Notes: generated from the letters alone by a model not told the origin. A stretch of DNA of 64,000 nt from Pachypanchax playfairii (GCA_006937955.1 SSNP01000004.1:6953264-7017263), one strand, 5' to 3'; counted from the stretch's first letter, positions 28,101-38,088 are shown. Made by a program: numbers and translations.

Positions 28101-28432
28101 CGGGCTTAAATGCTAGAAGCTCACCCAGCATAAAAATCTGGGATCCTAATGAGACGAGCGTCAGTCTTTAATCTGAGCGTTCCTGCTTTTTTTTTTTCTT
28201 TTTTTGCCTGACCTAATTTTTTTGTCTTCTCTATTTTCCCCTCTGCTCCTTTCCTGCCTCCATCTGTCTCATGCTGCTTTCGGCTTGCTTCTGTCGCTGC
28301 TGTCCCTGCCGTGCCTCGCCTGTACTCGCTGTCGACCTCTGACCTCCAGACGAGCTGTATGCTCAGAAGCTCAAGTACAAGGCCATTAGTGAGGAGCTGG
28401 ACCATGCCCTTAATGACATGACGTCTCTGTAG
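13124..28432 (+). CDS. tpm4: Tropomyosin 4, long (284-residue, muscle-type) isoform
   Basis: Coiled-coil actin-filament protein that regulates myosin access. Exons: 1a 13124-13237, 2 14345-14470, 3 25887-26020, 4 26120-26237, 5 26329-26399, 6 26492-26567, 7 27586-27648, 8 27785-27854, 9a 28350-28432 (stop TAG). Lengths 114, 126, 134, 118, 71, 76, 63, 70 and 83 reproduce the canonical vertebrate tropomyosin exon pattern and sum to 284 codons plus stop, with all phases consistent. It starts MEAIKKKMQMLKLDKENA and ends NDMTSL, the striated-type C-terminus that overlaps the next dimer and binds troponin T. Heptad spacing is unbroken. The paralog call rests on exon 1b (see the short isoform) and on rab8a-hsh2d lying downstream as in human. 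The usual Cys190 is Ala here and a Cys sits at 188, its codon split by the exon 5/6 junction. The exon 3 donor (GTCGGT) is weak. tpm4a versus tpm4b is not resolved. Confidence 0.93.
14471..18260 (+). other. tpm4 intron between exon 2 and alternative exon 1b
   Basis: About 3.8 kb of intron without recognisable coding exons or complete mobile elements. It is AT-rich around 15600-16150. Open frames on both strands near 16970-17310 show no family signature. Confidence 0.5.
18261..18728 (+). promoter_or_regulatory. tpm4: tpm4 internal (cytoskeletal) promoter and exon 1b leader
   Basis: A CpG-rich island starts about 430 bp before the exon 1b ATG. A GC box CCGCCC (18291-18296) abuts an E-box CACGTG (18296-18301), which overlaps a full cAMP-response element TGACGTCA (18300-18307). 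This composite fits a housekeeping, signal-responsive promoter, in contrast to the TATA/CArG-like promoter of exon 1a. The leader continues to ATG 18729; whether it is itself spliced cannot be seen. Confidence 0.65.
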
Positions 28433-29097
28433 ACATCTTCTGCTGTCGCTGCCTCTCACCTCTCTCCTCTCCGTTGCTCTGTATTATCTGTCTGCTGATC
28501 AGATGTGCCTTTTGCTCATCTTGCTTTTGCAAGAGGAAAAAAAAATAAAAAAAATCTTTATTTCCTACTTTGTAGCATTCATCTCTGCTCTTGATTATAT
28601 TTGCAAATAGAAAAGTAAATAGTATTTATAATGAGGAACTTTGAACAATCAATTTAAGGTGAGCATTTCTGGTTATATTTATTCTAATGTTGGTTTGAAT
28701 TAATTCACTTTGCAACCTTTGTTACCCTTAAAGAGTCTGTATTGAGTTGAGCTCTAATTACCCAAAAAAAAAAGATTTCTGAAAACAGTTTACCATACGT
28801 CACACAACTCCATGTTGTTTTCTAACTGTCCTCTAGCAGTTCGTGCATGAAAAACACTGTTGTGGTTGAGTTGTGTTTGCATGTAGCACAGCTTAACCGG
28901 AGTATTTATGCAAAACATTAGTTCTTTCTTTTTGTTTTAAGGAGCTTAAACATGAGTTTTTATTAGCTGAAGGTTGAGAGTTCATCATGTCATGTTTTTG
29001 TTTTTGTTCTCCAGAGAAACTATCACATGCCAAAGAGGAGAATCTGGGCATGCATCAAGTCCTGGACCAGACCCTGCAGGAACTGAACAGCTTATAA
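18729..29097 (+). CDS. tpm4: Tropomyosin 4, short (248-residue, cytoskeletal) isoform
   Basis: Exon 1b (18729-18860, 132 bp) splices to shared exons 3-8 (25887-26020, 26120-26237, 26329-26399, 26492-26567, 27586-27648, 27785-27854) and then to terminal exon 9d (29015-29097, stop TAA). The sum is 248 codons plus stop, the classic short tropomyosin length. Exon 1b begins MAGMNSLDAVKRKIQSLQQQ, much closer to vertebrate TPM4 (MAGLNSLEAVKRKIQ...) than to TPM3 or TPM1. The 9d ending (LDQTLQELNSL) also resembles the TPM4 cytoskeletal end. It stabilises non-muscle actin filaments. Pairing of 1b with 9d and 1a with 9a is known family behaviour; other mixtures are possible. Confidence 0.93.
18861..25886 (+). 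other. tpm4 7-kb intron between exon 1b and exon 3
   Basis: No coding exon recognised. It contains repeat family A copy 2 (22307-22877) and a short (TG)n tract at about 23293-23315. Several open frames around 23590-24130 and 25335-25550 have no recognisable translation. Confidence 0.5.
22307..22877 (+). mobile_element. TTAA-flanked repeat family A, copy 2
   Basis: 571 bp inside the large tpm4 intron, flanked by TTAA on both sides (22307-22310 and 22874-22877), beginning AGAGGCCC and ending GGACATTT...CCTCT. Homologous along its length to copies 1 and 3. The minus strand carries ATGAAG followed by GTAAGA (complement of 22375-22386), as in the other copies. Non-coding. Confidence 0.85.
28433..28565 (+). 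terminator. tpm4: 3'UTR and poly(A) signal of tpm4 exon 9a
   Basis: An AATAAA at 28544-28549 lies about 110 bases after the exon 9a stop, giving the long isoform a short 3'UTR upstream of exon 9d. Use of this signal would exclude exon 9d, so alternative polyadenylation may be coupled to the isoform choice (inference). Confidence 0.5.
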
Positions 29098-30280
29098 ACA
29101 CACACACACACACACACTGAGAAAGAGAGAGGACGTCATTAACATTCCATTAAATGTTCGACTCCATTCCGCATTTCCAGCTGTAAAATCTTTACTCCCC
29201 ACATAAAAGGGGAATTAACTTAATGCTATTCCCTTGGTGTTTTAATTTTTTTTTTTTTATTAAGACATGAAATCATCTTGAACCCATTGCTTTTTATGAT
29301 TACCGAAATTCTTTTTCAAGAAATATTTAATCACTGGCTATAAATTAGCCTGAAGAAGCTTCATATCTGATCCCAGAATCACTAAAACCAGCTCGATCCT
29401 CTTTTTAAATGCACACGTTATTTCTTTTGTCTGATCATTTTACTGCACAGGCTGCGGGTGGCGTTGGGTTTCCCTCAGGCTGCGTTAGCGCAGTTCTGAT
29501 GTTCAAACTTGTGGTGATATGAAGTTATTCAACATGTTTGTGATGTGCTTTACATTTTACTCAGCTTTGCCCATTTCCAGCTGCGTCTTTGATCTGTTTG
29601 GGTTTAATTAGCACAGTGTCCCAAATTGAAAGGTTTCATTTATAGATACACTATTAAAGCACATGCTGCTCTTTTCCTTTATACGTATTTACACTTAAAT
29701 AGGATTAAAAACCTCTTTAGAAAAACTTAGAGGTTGAATATTTACGGTGCATCAAACCTTTCATTTGGGGTGATCTGTAGAGCCCAAACAGTCTGAGCTA
29801 CCTTTCCTTTAATTTGATAAGACCACTGACATCTGTGTCATCAGATCTGCCCAAATGTAGCCAATATTTACCCAAATTTATTCTAAAACACGAGCGAGCT
29901 TAACCTCAAACCACTGGAAGCTCCCTCAAGCTTTATCAATCATGGAAACCTATTGTATATAGTAGAAGAATGTTAGGTATGTGATAAAGTTGTGTTCCTT
30001 GGATTTTTCTTTTTGTTCGTTTTGTTTTCCATGTACACCTTTTTCTTTTTTTTTTTTTTTGTTCCAGGGGAAATTTTAAGACCAAAGAAGTCACCACACA
30101 GAAAATGAATTCTTTAAATTGTTTTATTGTTGTTTCATGGCGGTCTTGGCTCATGTCAGCGCCTCGCAGGCTGACTCATATTTGATCGAGACCTTCTTTT
30201 TGTTGAAATATTTTATTTTCATTCAACACCCCCCCCCCCTCCTCATGTCAACACAATAAATGTTTTACAGAAGTCCTTCA
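29098..30280 (+). terminator. tpm4: 3'UTR of tpm4 short isoform with poly(A) signal
   Basis: A (CA)n tract directly follows the exon 9d stop. An AATAAA at 30255-30260, followed by a TG-rich stretch, is the best poly(A) signal. It lies about 230 bases before the stop codon of the convergent rps27-like gene, so the two transcripts end almost tail to tail. Confidence 0.55.
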
Positions 30281-30353
30281 TCGTCTGACTTTTTTCTGCA
30301 TTCCTTTGACAGTAGTGAGCATGTTTCTAAATAAAATGCAGATTTTCATGCAA

Positions 30354-30359
30354 TTTATT
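30354..30359 (-). terminator. Poly(A) signal candidate for the rps27-like gene
   Basis: TTTATT on the plus strand reads AATAAA on the minus strand, about 150 bases beyond the rps27-like stop codon. The assignment is by position only. Confidence 0.4.
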
Positions 30360-30508
30360 AGAAGCTTACAGGAATTATTGTATGTTTTTCCCTCATAATG
30401 TCAAATCATTAAAATTCCTTAAACATTATCATTTTGCTTTAATATCAGTACAGATTATATTAGACTTAATTTAGTTAATTATTCTGCTTGCTCTTCTTGA
30501 TAATTAGG

Positions 30509-31300
30509 TCATGAATATTTCTTCCTGAAAGCACAACCTATAAAGACAAAAAAATAACTAATTAGTATTTTACTCACAGTGTTAACAGAAATACTGTTTT
30601 ATGGCTTTGCCCCCACCTGCTGTCAGTCTGCATTTACCCCCTGCTGGACTGCAGAGGATAATGGAGCAGCCAGGACAAGCCACCACTGTGTGAGCATGGC
30701 TGAAGATGGTGGTAATGCGGTAGCAGCCTGTGATCACATAAAATATGAAAATATTAGAAACTGATGACATTTCTCATGCACGGTGTGCTGAGGAAGAGGA
30801 GGGATTACCTGTGCATTTGACATCCATGAAGTAAGAGTTGGGGCTTTGAACCAGCCTCTTCTTCTTGTGTCTTTTCATCTCTTCAGCTAAGCTGGGATGC
30901 ATCAAATCTTTAGCCAGCTGCAAATAAAATCAAAGACTATTTAAAAAAAGTTTTACTTTTCTTAGTTTACTTACAGGGTTCTGGATTATCATTTAATAAC
31001 GTTGTAACACACTGCCCCCTACAGTCTGAACAGTGTAAGTACAAGACGCGAGCTCAGAAACATGTCCAGACAAGTTCTGTTACCCTTCTATCAAATCTGC
31101 ACACAGACACACATATAATAACATATTTTTTAATAATTACACAGTTTATCTATATTCAGATAATTTTAAATAATCAACCTCTTCCACTTATATTAATTTA
31201 CAATGCATTTATTTAGTAAAATATCATTCGTGCAGCTTTAATAATGTACAAGCCAAAAAAATAAATAAATAAAAAAAAAATAATCGTTACTCACAGACAT
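30509..31300 (-). CDS. Divergent ribosomal protein S27 (eS27) paralog, 84 aa
   Basis: Four exons on the minus strand: 31295-31300 (ATG TCT only), 30809-30917, 30617-30727 and 30509-30537 (stop TGA). Every intron is GT-AG and the phases join to exactly 84 codons, the usual RPS27 length. The two-codon first exon is also typical of rps27 genes. It keeps LAKDLMHPS at the N-terminus, HKKKRLVQSPNSYFMDVKC in the core, and the C4 zinc ribbon Cys37/Cys40 and Cys56/Cys59. Against the vertebrate RPS27 sequence as I recall it, about a quarter of positions differ, mainly after residue 50 (extra Cys64-region changes, Cys71, tail ending KKYS instead of RKQH). That is a lot for a core ribosomal protein. The intact introns argue against a processed pseudogene. 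It could be a functional small-subunit paralog (RPS27/RPS27L family) or a tissue-restricted one. rab8a lies head to head, tpm4 tail to tail. Confidence 0.85.
31011..31025 (-). promoter_or_regulatory. CTCF-like motif (reverse orientation)
   Basis: The complement reads ACTGTAGGGGGCAGT, close to the CTCF core. It lies in intron 1 of the rps27-like gene. It is in reverse orientation, so it forms a convergent pair with the forward motif at 7025 around tpm4. A weaker CCAGCAGGGGGT match lies in rps27-like exon 3 (30636-30647). Confidence 0.45.
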
Positions 31301-31967
31301 GTTTACTCAGATCACCCGGGATTTTTCTGTCCAAGAAAAATAAGAACGTAAACTAAAGTTTTGAGTCCCTCACTGGTTCTTCTGTTGTTTCTGATGTGAA
31401 GTTGGATGTTCACAAGGAGGTTGAGAAGGAGGATCTATGTGTTGAGAGGAGGAGCAACATGTCATGTGTTATAATAAATAAACCTGAACAAGACGCATAT
31501 ACTTTATTTAACATAAGTCTCAACAGGCTAATGTGCACAAACATCAAATATTATTAGTTTCAGTAAAATACTTCCTCCAGTACTGTGCCACATAACATTA
31601 TAATAAAAAACTTTGAAACTTCCGGCTCCTCCAGTCTAGATTAATTTTAACAACTAATCATTTTTAAAGTCTATATTTAAAAAATATATTTTTGTCTAAT
31701 TTATGTCTCATTTCCGTCTCGTCTCAGGACCGCAGAACATCACCATCTGGACAAGTTAGTGCACGTTTTAATCAAACACAGAGGTCAAATTCCGGGTGGT
31801 GCCTTACATCAAAACGAGCACACCCAGAGGGACGCAGCAAGCCTTCTGGAGCCACGAAGACAGAGATGAGTGACAGTTGACTCGACCAACAGGCATCTCG
31901 CGAGAAGTCACGTGTTTATGTCAGGAACAGGCGGGATATCCGCACTAGTAAGCTATAAGCTAATAAC
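31301..31967 (+). promoter_or_regulatory. Shared interval between rps27-like (-) and rab8a (+) start codons
   Basis: Only 667 bp separates the two divergent ATGs. It contains an ETS site ACTTCCGG (31618-31625), a perfect palindrome TCTCGCGAGA (31896-31905; the BANP/ZBTB33-type motif of CpG-island promoters) and an E-box GTCACGTG (31907-31914, CACGTG at 31909-31914) that fits USF or TFEB/CLEAR consensus. The palindrome and E-box lie about 55-70 bp before the rab8a ATG, so they most likely sit in the rab8a core promoter. The rps27-like gene may have its own start near its ATG. Confidence 0.6.
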
Positions 31968-34900
31968 ATGGCGAAGACTTACGATTACTTGTTTAAACTA
32001 CTTTTAATCGGAGATTCAGGCGTCGGAAAGACCTGTGTGCTTTTCAGATTTTCAGAAGATGCCTTTAACTCAACGTTTATCTCTACTATAGGTGAGTTTT
32101 AGACGTAATGGGCAAAAAGCGGTGCCGGAACAGCCCAGCCCGTCATGCTAATATTCATCCTGTACTAATGGCGAGTCATTGTGCTACTAATAAATGCCAC
32201 AGTCCAACTAAGCTGCTTGGTGTGTCTTACTGTCTTTAAAACAATAAACGTTCACTTTTATTGCTTTTCTTCAGGTATTGACTTCAAAATCAGAACAATA
32301 GAGTTAGATGGAAAGAAGATCAAACTACAGATTTGGTAAGATGGGCAGATACAGGAAGTGTCTTTCATCAAGCTAAAACTTACGCTATCCTTATGAAATC
32401 AGAATATTTTTTGATCTATTAATATAAACCAAATATGAAGAAAAACATGTTGGTTATCAGAGTAAATTTGTACTAAATGTGTGTGTGATTGCAGGGATAC
32501 AGCAGGACAGGAGCGATTCAGGACCATCACAACAGCCTATTACAGAGGAGCCATGGTAAATCTGCACTGTCAGCTTTACTAATATCCCACTCATGGATTG
32601 TGTCTTGAAACTGAACAGATGACGTGTCATTCAACGCTTTGACAGCAACAAATCTTTAACCTTAAACAACCACACCTCTTTGTTGTCAGCTCTTGACACG
32701 CTCCTCAGAAATCAGAAGCATGTAATTGACATGTTGTTTTCACAAGCCTCTCCTTCAACCACGTCTTTTCTTATTTTAATCCATAACTGTACTTTAACCC
32801 TATGGAATTCAGACAGCAACTTTTACCTTAATGCTGCTGTAATAATCATGTTTAATATGATTTAAAACAAAACGATATAACTGGATTCTGTGATGGAACA
32901 TTATATTAAAGCACGCTGATAAGATCTGGTTTCACTTTACTACGTTTTCTTTTGTCCCTTTTTCTTGAACTCTTCAGGGCATCATGTTGGTGTATGACAT
33001 TACCAATGAGAAGTCCTTTGACAACATCAAGAACTGGATAAGGAATATAGAAGAGGTAATACGTTTGGGTTTATCCTCTGTATCAGGCGTCTGCAACCTT
33101 TACGACTAAAAGAGACAGTTTGTAAAGAGCCACAAAATCATCTTGATCCTTAAAGTTACAATGAAACTATTTACAAAATAAGTAGCCCACTTATTGTTAA
33201 AGTGTGAAATTACAACTTTTTGTTTAAAAAACATAAGATTGTTCTTTGTGGCTGCTGGAGATAAACACCAGGATCATTCACAGGCTGTTGGATGGATATA
33301 GTTTGGTAATTTATTACTTAAATGTTCACAGAAGGAAACAACTATTACTTAAAGTGTCTCAGTGTCTTTTGTCAGATGCAGGTCTTTGTTTCTGTTATAT
33401 GAAGAATCACTGTTTAATACAACAAGCTTTTATTTTGAAGCCTTAAAATGTAGAAAAAAATAGTTATAGATTAGCAAAACTATTCGTTGTTTTAATGTAA
33501 TTTCATTCAAGTTGGATGTAACATGTTTTGTGGTGGATCAGGAGAGTCAGACTGCAGGTCAGAAAGATTCAGAAACAGATCGTAGTTCAAGTGATCGCTG
33601 CATTTAGACATTTCAGTCAAACTCAAGTCTGTTTGTTTAGTTCTAGTTCTGGAATCAGCTCCAACTAACAGATCAACTTGTTTGTAATAGCAGTGTTATT
33701 CTGCTTCACAAAGTTCATGTGCAAATGGTGACAAATGTGATCTATTTCCTGTTGTTACTTGGGTTCATGTTGATTTTGGTCAAAGTCACAACGAACCCTA
33801 TAAAAAGTTGACAAACATCAGAATGCTATATATATATATATCTGTTGACCACACTGTCATCGTTTCTGCAGCATGCCTCGGCAGATGTCGAGAGGATGGT
33901 CCTGGGCAATAAATGTGATGTGAACGACAAGCGACAGGTGTCCAAAGAAAGAGGAGAGAAAGTAAGAACAATAATCTCAGTCCTGATACGTTGTTTGTTT
34001 TGTTTACAATCTTATCTGGTGCTGATTCTGTTTTGTCCCGCTCTCAGCTGGCACTGGAGTACGGCATCAAGTTCATGGAGACGAGCGCAAAAGCAAACAT
34101 CAATGTGGAGAATGTGAGTTCACACCTTTTACAGCAACATCTTTATTTGTTGTTTCTAGTCAAGTTTATTTATGGAGTACTTTAACATACAGCATGACAG
34201 CTGACCAAAGTGCTGTACAGCAAATCAAGAAATAAAACAAAATAAAAAATAGAACAACAAACAAATACCTAAAGAAAGAATAAAACCAGGAAGAAAAAAC
34301 ACAATAAAAGACTGTAAAATCAAGAATTAGAGTGTTATCAATAACCAAAAGCTACCGGTAACTTAAAATAGTGGTTTTTAAATGACTTTAAAGGGCTTTT
34401 ACTCCATTAAAAGTAGTGTAGATAATTAGTTTTTTACTGTCTGGAGTGATATAATAAAAGACCTGTTTAATTTGAAGGAATGAACATACTTTATGAATTT
34501 GTAAGTAGGATACAGGAAGCCTGAGACACTCTGACATCCTCTTATCTAAGAATTCATTAGCAGGTTCTTTCACTAGAATTCACACAACTGATCTTTTGAT
34601 CTTTACAAAACTCTGCCTTAAACCACCTAAAACGTCTAAATCTAGATGATTTTTAATGCTGCAGACATCGAAGATTCATGCTTTGAATAATCCTTTTAAA
34701 AATAATCTGTGACTGGTGGAGAAAACAGGAAGTCTCAGGAGGATATCGGTCATGTCGGCTGGATACACGTCAAACAGAGAAACCCTGACCTTCAGACATC
34801 CGTCACAGTGTTAGTTCACAGATTGGTAGCAAACAGTTTGTTCCTTCATACAGTTTTAATCTTCATTCATTCATCATGATCAAAGTGAAGAAATTCTAAA

Positions 34901-35216
34901 CGCACACAGGCCATCTTCAAAAGCATTGATTTGAGTCATGACAGCTAACATGCTCATGTTTTTGTCTGCAGGCCTTTTTAACTCTCGCCAGAGACATTAA
35001 AGCAAAGATGGACAAGAAACTGGTAAGACAGCAAACAGAAACAACACTGATTGTTCACTGAATGAGTGACTTAACAAGGCGATGGTACAGTTTTGTTTCA
35101 CATTTGTGTGTTTTTATTGTTTTTAGGAGGGTAACAATCCGCAGGGCAGCAATCAAGGAGTCAAGATTTCAGAACAGCCCAAGAAGACCAGCTTCTTCCG
35201 CTGCACACTTCTGTGA
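31968..35216 (+). CDS. rab8a: Rab8a small GTPase, 206 aa
   Basis: Membrane-traffic GTPase of trans-Golgi to plasma membrane transport, ciliogenesis and tubular endosomes. Exons: 31968-32091, 32275-32335, 32495-32555, 32978-33055, 33872-33961, 34048-34113, 34972-35022, 35127-35216. They join in phase to 206 codons plus stop. Motifs: P-loop GDSGVGKT (15-22), switch I with [29 protein letters not shown] (switch II, with Thr72 of the known LRRK2 site), NKCD and ETSAK guanine-specificity loops. The C-terminal hypervariable region contains [14 protein letters not shown] and ends CTLL, a geranylgeranylation CaaX box (CVLL in human RAB8A). The ATG follows the BANP/E-box promoter closely. Position after tpm4 and before hsh2d repeats the human order. 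RAB8B is the main alternative; the N-terminus, tail and synteny favour 8A. Confidence 0.94.
33056..33871 (+). other. rab8a intron 4
   Basis: About 0.8 kb with no coding exon or recognisable mobile element; a short (TA)n tract lies at about 33828-33841 just before the exon 5 acceptor region. Confidence 0.4.
34161..34430. repeat. Dispersed fish repeat in rab8a intron 6 (approximate limits)
   Basis: The segment starts CAAGTTTATTTATGGAGTAC and includes GACCAAAGTGCTGTACA, wording I recognise from an abundant teleost interspersed repeat. Both boundaries are uncertain and no terminal repeats are visible. Confidence 0.4.
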
Positions 35217-36540
35217 TACGTGCAGAAGTGTCGACATCCACCATTGCCTTAACCGCGTCCCCCACTGGACAGAACTGGACAGAGCACACTCTGATATCTC
35301 TTCCATTCCTCCTCCATTGTCTTCCTTCGTTCTCCCGTCATTCAATTAGGTTAAAGAAAGTTTATCAGTCTTCCTTCGACACCTGTGGATCTAACGGCTG
35401 GGGCCTCCGCTGCAAACGGACCGCTCCAACGTGAAAATTTTCGTCACTTTTCGAAGGCCGTCTCCTGGTGAGACGCTGAAGACGATCAAACTTTTCCTCC
35501 CCGTAACATAAAACTTGCGTCTTTACCCACACGCACAAATGTGCTGGTTCTGCTACACGTTTGCACTGACGGCTCCATCCAGATTTTATTGTTTTGCACC
35601 CACTGTATGTAAATATATCACATATTATGTTTCAGCTTAAAACCACGATGCCAGTACGTGTCGCTCATCAGTTTACATCTCCGGTCCACCATGTTGAATC
35701 TGTAGGTTCAAACATTCCATTGCTCTTACCAACATATTTTAACGTGCAATGTGGCGTCTGGTTCGTCTTTGTTGTTGTGAGGCTGAGATTTAAAGTCGTT
35801 TCCTCATTTTAATAAGATGTTGCAGAATTACACCCTAAATTCCTGGAGGAAATTCAGTTTGACGGAAGGAATCTGATGATAAAAACCTTGTTTATTTTAT
35901 GTGTTTGTACTTGATCTGGTTCCACTGGGGGAACATGTATACACAAAACTGTTTTCTGGGCCTTGGATTGGGGCTGTGCTGTATCAGTATTTAAGGAGTG
36001 AAACAAGACATAGCACCAAAATGACAAAGTGCCCTTTTATGTTCTTATTGAGTATGCACTTTTTTTTTTCTCCTTTTTGTTGTTGTTTATCCTGTTTATG
36101 AGGAAAAAAAACATGTTCTTAACATATATTACTGTTTGTTCAAAGTCTTAACTGAAAACAAAAAGTTAAAACTGCACAAAAAGTTCCTTATCTGAAAACA
36201 TCTGAGCTGTTTGACCTCAGATTTGCATATCGAACGAAGAACTTTTAGCAGTTTTGTTGAAATATTCCAACATATTGTTTAAACGTGTTTGTCTCTTTTT
36301 TTTTTTTTTCATTTCGCTTTTCCACTGATTCATTTGAACATCTGCTGATGCTTTTTGTTGATGTATTTTCAGACCCGGTATCACAGCAGCCTGAACAATG
36401 CTTCTTGGGTGCATAGGAAAAAAAAAAACGGCAAACTACTTTGCACATGTGCTTTGAGATTAAAAATGTGCAGATTATCGTCACTTCCGACTCTGTTCAG
36501 AAGATAAAAATAGGAAATGTTTGAAACATCTGCTAGAAAT
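35217..36540 (+). other. rab8a: rab8a 3'UTR (probable)
   Basis: Long AT-rich stretch after the rab8a stop without any coding signature. Poly(A) signal variants such as ATTAAA occur near 36458-36463; the exact end cannot be fixed from sequence. Confidence 0.4.
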
Positions 36541-36969
36541 CAGATTGAAATGATATTTTCGGTGAGTGAATATTCCTGTTAAATGAATCAAACCTGTAGC
36601 ATTTTATCTTTCTGGACTGAAGAAATCCGAGTGGTTTTGGCTGGACCTGATTCATAGTTTCAGTTTGTTAATCTGGTTTAAAAGATGTTTCCACATCACA
36701 GCTTGATAAATATTCACGTTTATTTTGATTTATCTGGATTATTCTCTCCCTCACATTAAATCTGATACGTCAGTGTTCATGTTTTCATCATCTTCAGCAT
36801 TCCAGATTGAGATTATTAACAGACGTCAAGTGGAATAATTGAAATACTTAAGCAATTGTAAATAAGATCTACTATGATTGTAATGTAGTTTCATAATTCC
36901 TATTGATCTACACTTTTTGTAGATATGTGTACTTCTGATTTATTAAAAAGATTCTTTAAAATGTTTTTT

Positions 36970-36979
36970 NNNNNNNNNN
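36970..36979. other. Assembly gap (10 N)
   Basis: Ten consecutive N bases lie directly left of a repeat fragment and the truncated Tc1-like transposon. The gap size is probably arbitrary, and the missing left end of the transposon or other repeat sequence could lie in it. Confidence 0.99.
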
Positions 36980-37104
36980 TTCAGCAAGCCATCAAGTTTA
37001 GCAAAGGTCTGCTAATGAGTCATTCATTTGATTCAGCTGTGTTGGAGCAGGGACACATCTAAAACCTTCTGGACAGTAGCTCTTGAGGACCAGGGTTGGA
37101 GATG
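36980..37104 (+). repeat. Dispersed-repeat terminal fragment next to the Tc1-like element
   Basis: Contains GTGTTGGAGCAGGGACACAT and, further on, GACAGTAGCTCTTGAGGACC and AGGGTTGGAGA, wording typical of a short non-autonomous repeat common in fish. A more decayed relative lies at about 44283-44440. Its end runs directly into transposase coding sequence near 37105. Confidence 0.5.
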
Positions 37105-38088
37105 TCTGTTGTAGACCTTCACCAGGCTGGGAAGACTGAATCTGCAATAGGTAAGCAGCTTGGTGTGAAGAAATCAACTGTGGGAGCAATTATTAGAAAA
37201 TGGAAGACATACAAGACCACTGATAATCTCCCTCGATCTGGGGCTCCACGCAAGATCTCACCCCGTGGGGTCAAAATGATCACAAGAACGGTGAGCAAAA
37301 ATCCCAGAACCACACGGAGGGACCTAGTGAATGACCTGCAGAGAGCTGGGACCAAAGTAACAAAGGCTACCATCAGTAACACACTACGCCGCCAGGGACT
37401 CAAATCCTGCAGTGCCAGACGTGTCCCCCTGCTGAAGCCAGGACACGTCCAGGCCCGTCTGCGGTTTGCTAGAGAGCATTTGGATGATCCAGAAGAGGAT
37501 TGGGAGAACATCATATGGTCAGATGAAACCAAAATAGAACTTTTTGGTAGAAACTCAACTTGTCGTGTTTGGAGGGGAAAGAATGCTGAGTTGGATCCAA
37601 AGAACACCATACCTACTGTAAAGCATGGGGGTGGAAACATCATGCTTTGGGGCTGTTTTTCTGCAAGGGGACCAGGACGACTGATCCGTGTAAAGGAAAG
37701 AATGAATGGGGCCATGTATCGTAAGATTTTGAGTGAAAACCTCCTTCCATCAGCAAGGGCATTGAAAATGAGACGTGGCTGGGTCTTTCAGCATGACAAT
37801 GATCCCAAACACACCGCCCGGGCAACGAAGGAGTGGCTTCGTAAGAAGCATTTCAAGGTCCTGGAGTGGCCTAGCCAGTCTCCAGATCTCAACCCCATAG
37901 AAAATCTCTGGAGGGAGTTGAAAGTCCGTGTTGCCCAGCGTCAGCCCCAAAACATCACTGCTCTAGAGGAGATCTGCATGGAGGAATGGGCCAAAATACC
38001 AGCAACAGTGTGTGAAAACCTTGTGAAGACTTACAGAAAACGTTTGACCTCTGTCATTGCCAACAAAGGCTATATAACAAAGTATTGA
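37102..38088 (+). CDS. Tc1-like transposase, N-terminally truncated, 328 codons
   Basis: Cut-and-paste DDE transposase. From the first available ATG the frame is open to TGA at 38086-38088. The N-terminal paired-like DNA-binding region is present from VVDLHQAGKTESAIGKQLGV but its first 12-15 residues are replaced by flanking repeat sequence; full-length relatives are about 340 residues. The catalytic triad is complete: Asp141 (WSDETKIELFG), Asp232 (HDNDPKHT) and Glu267 (NPIENLW), with 34 residues between the last two (DD34E). GGGNIMLWGCF is the usual glycine-rich block. The absence of stops suggests a young insertion, while the lost N-terminus suggests it cannot bind its ends normally. No host role is implied. 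Confidence 0.9.
   Translation: MSVVDLHQAGKTESAIGKQLGVKKSTVGAIIRKWKTYKTTDNLPRSGAPRKISPRGVKMITRTVSKNPRTTRRDLVNDLQRAGTKVTKATISNTLRRQGLKSCSARRVPLLKPGHVQARLRFAREHLDDPEEDWENIIWSDETKIELFGRNSTCRVWRGKNAELDPKNTIPTVKHGGGNIMLWGCFSARGPGRLIRVKERMNGAMYRKILSENLLPSARALKMRRGWVFQHDNDPKHTARATKEWLRKKHFKVLEWPSQSPDLNPIENLWRELKVRVAQRQPQNITALEEICMEEWAKIPATVCENLVKTYRKRLTSVIANKGYITKY

Noticed and set aside
37119..37715. 198-codon minus-strand open frame
   Set aside because: Antisense shadow of the Tc1-like transposase; no independent signature.
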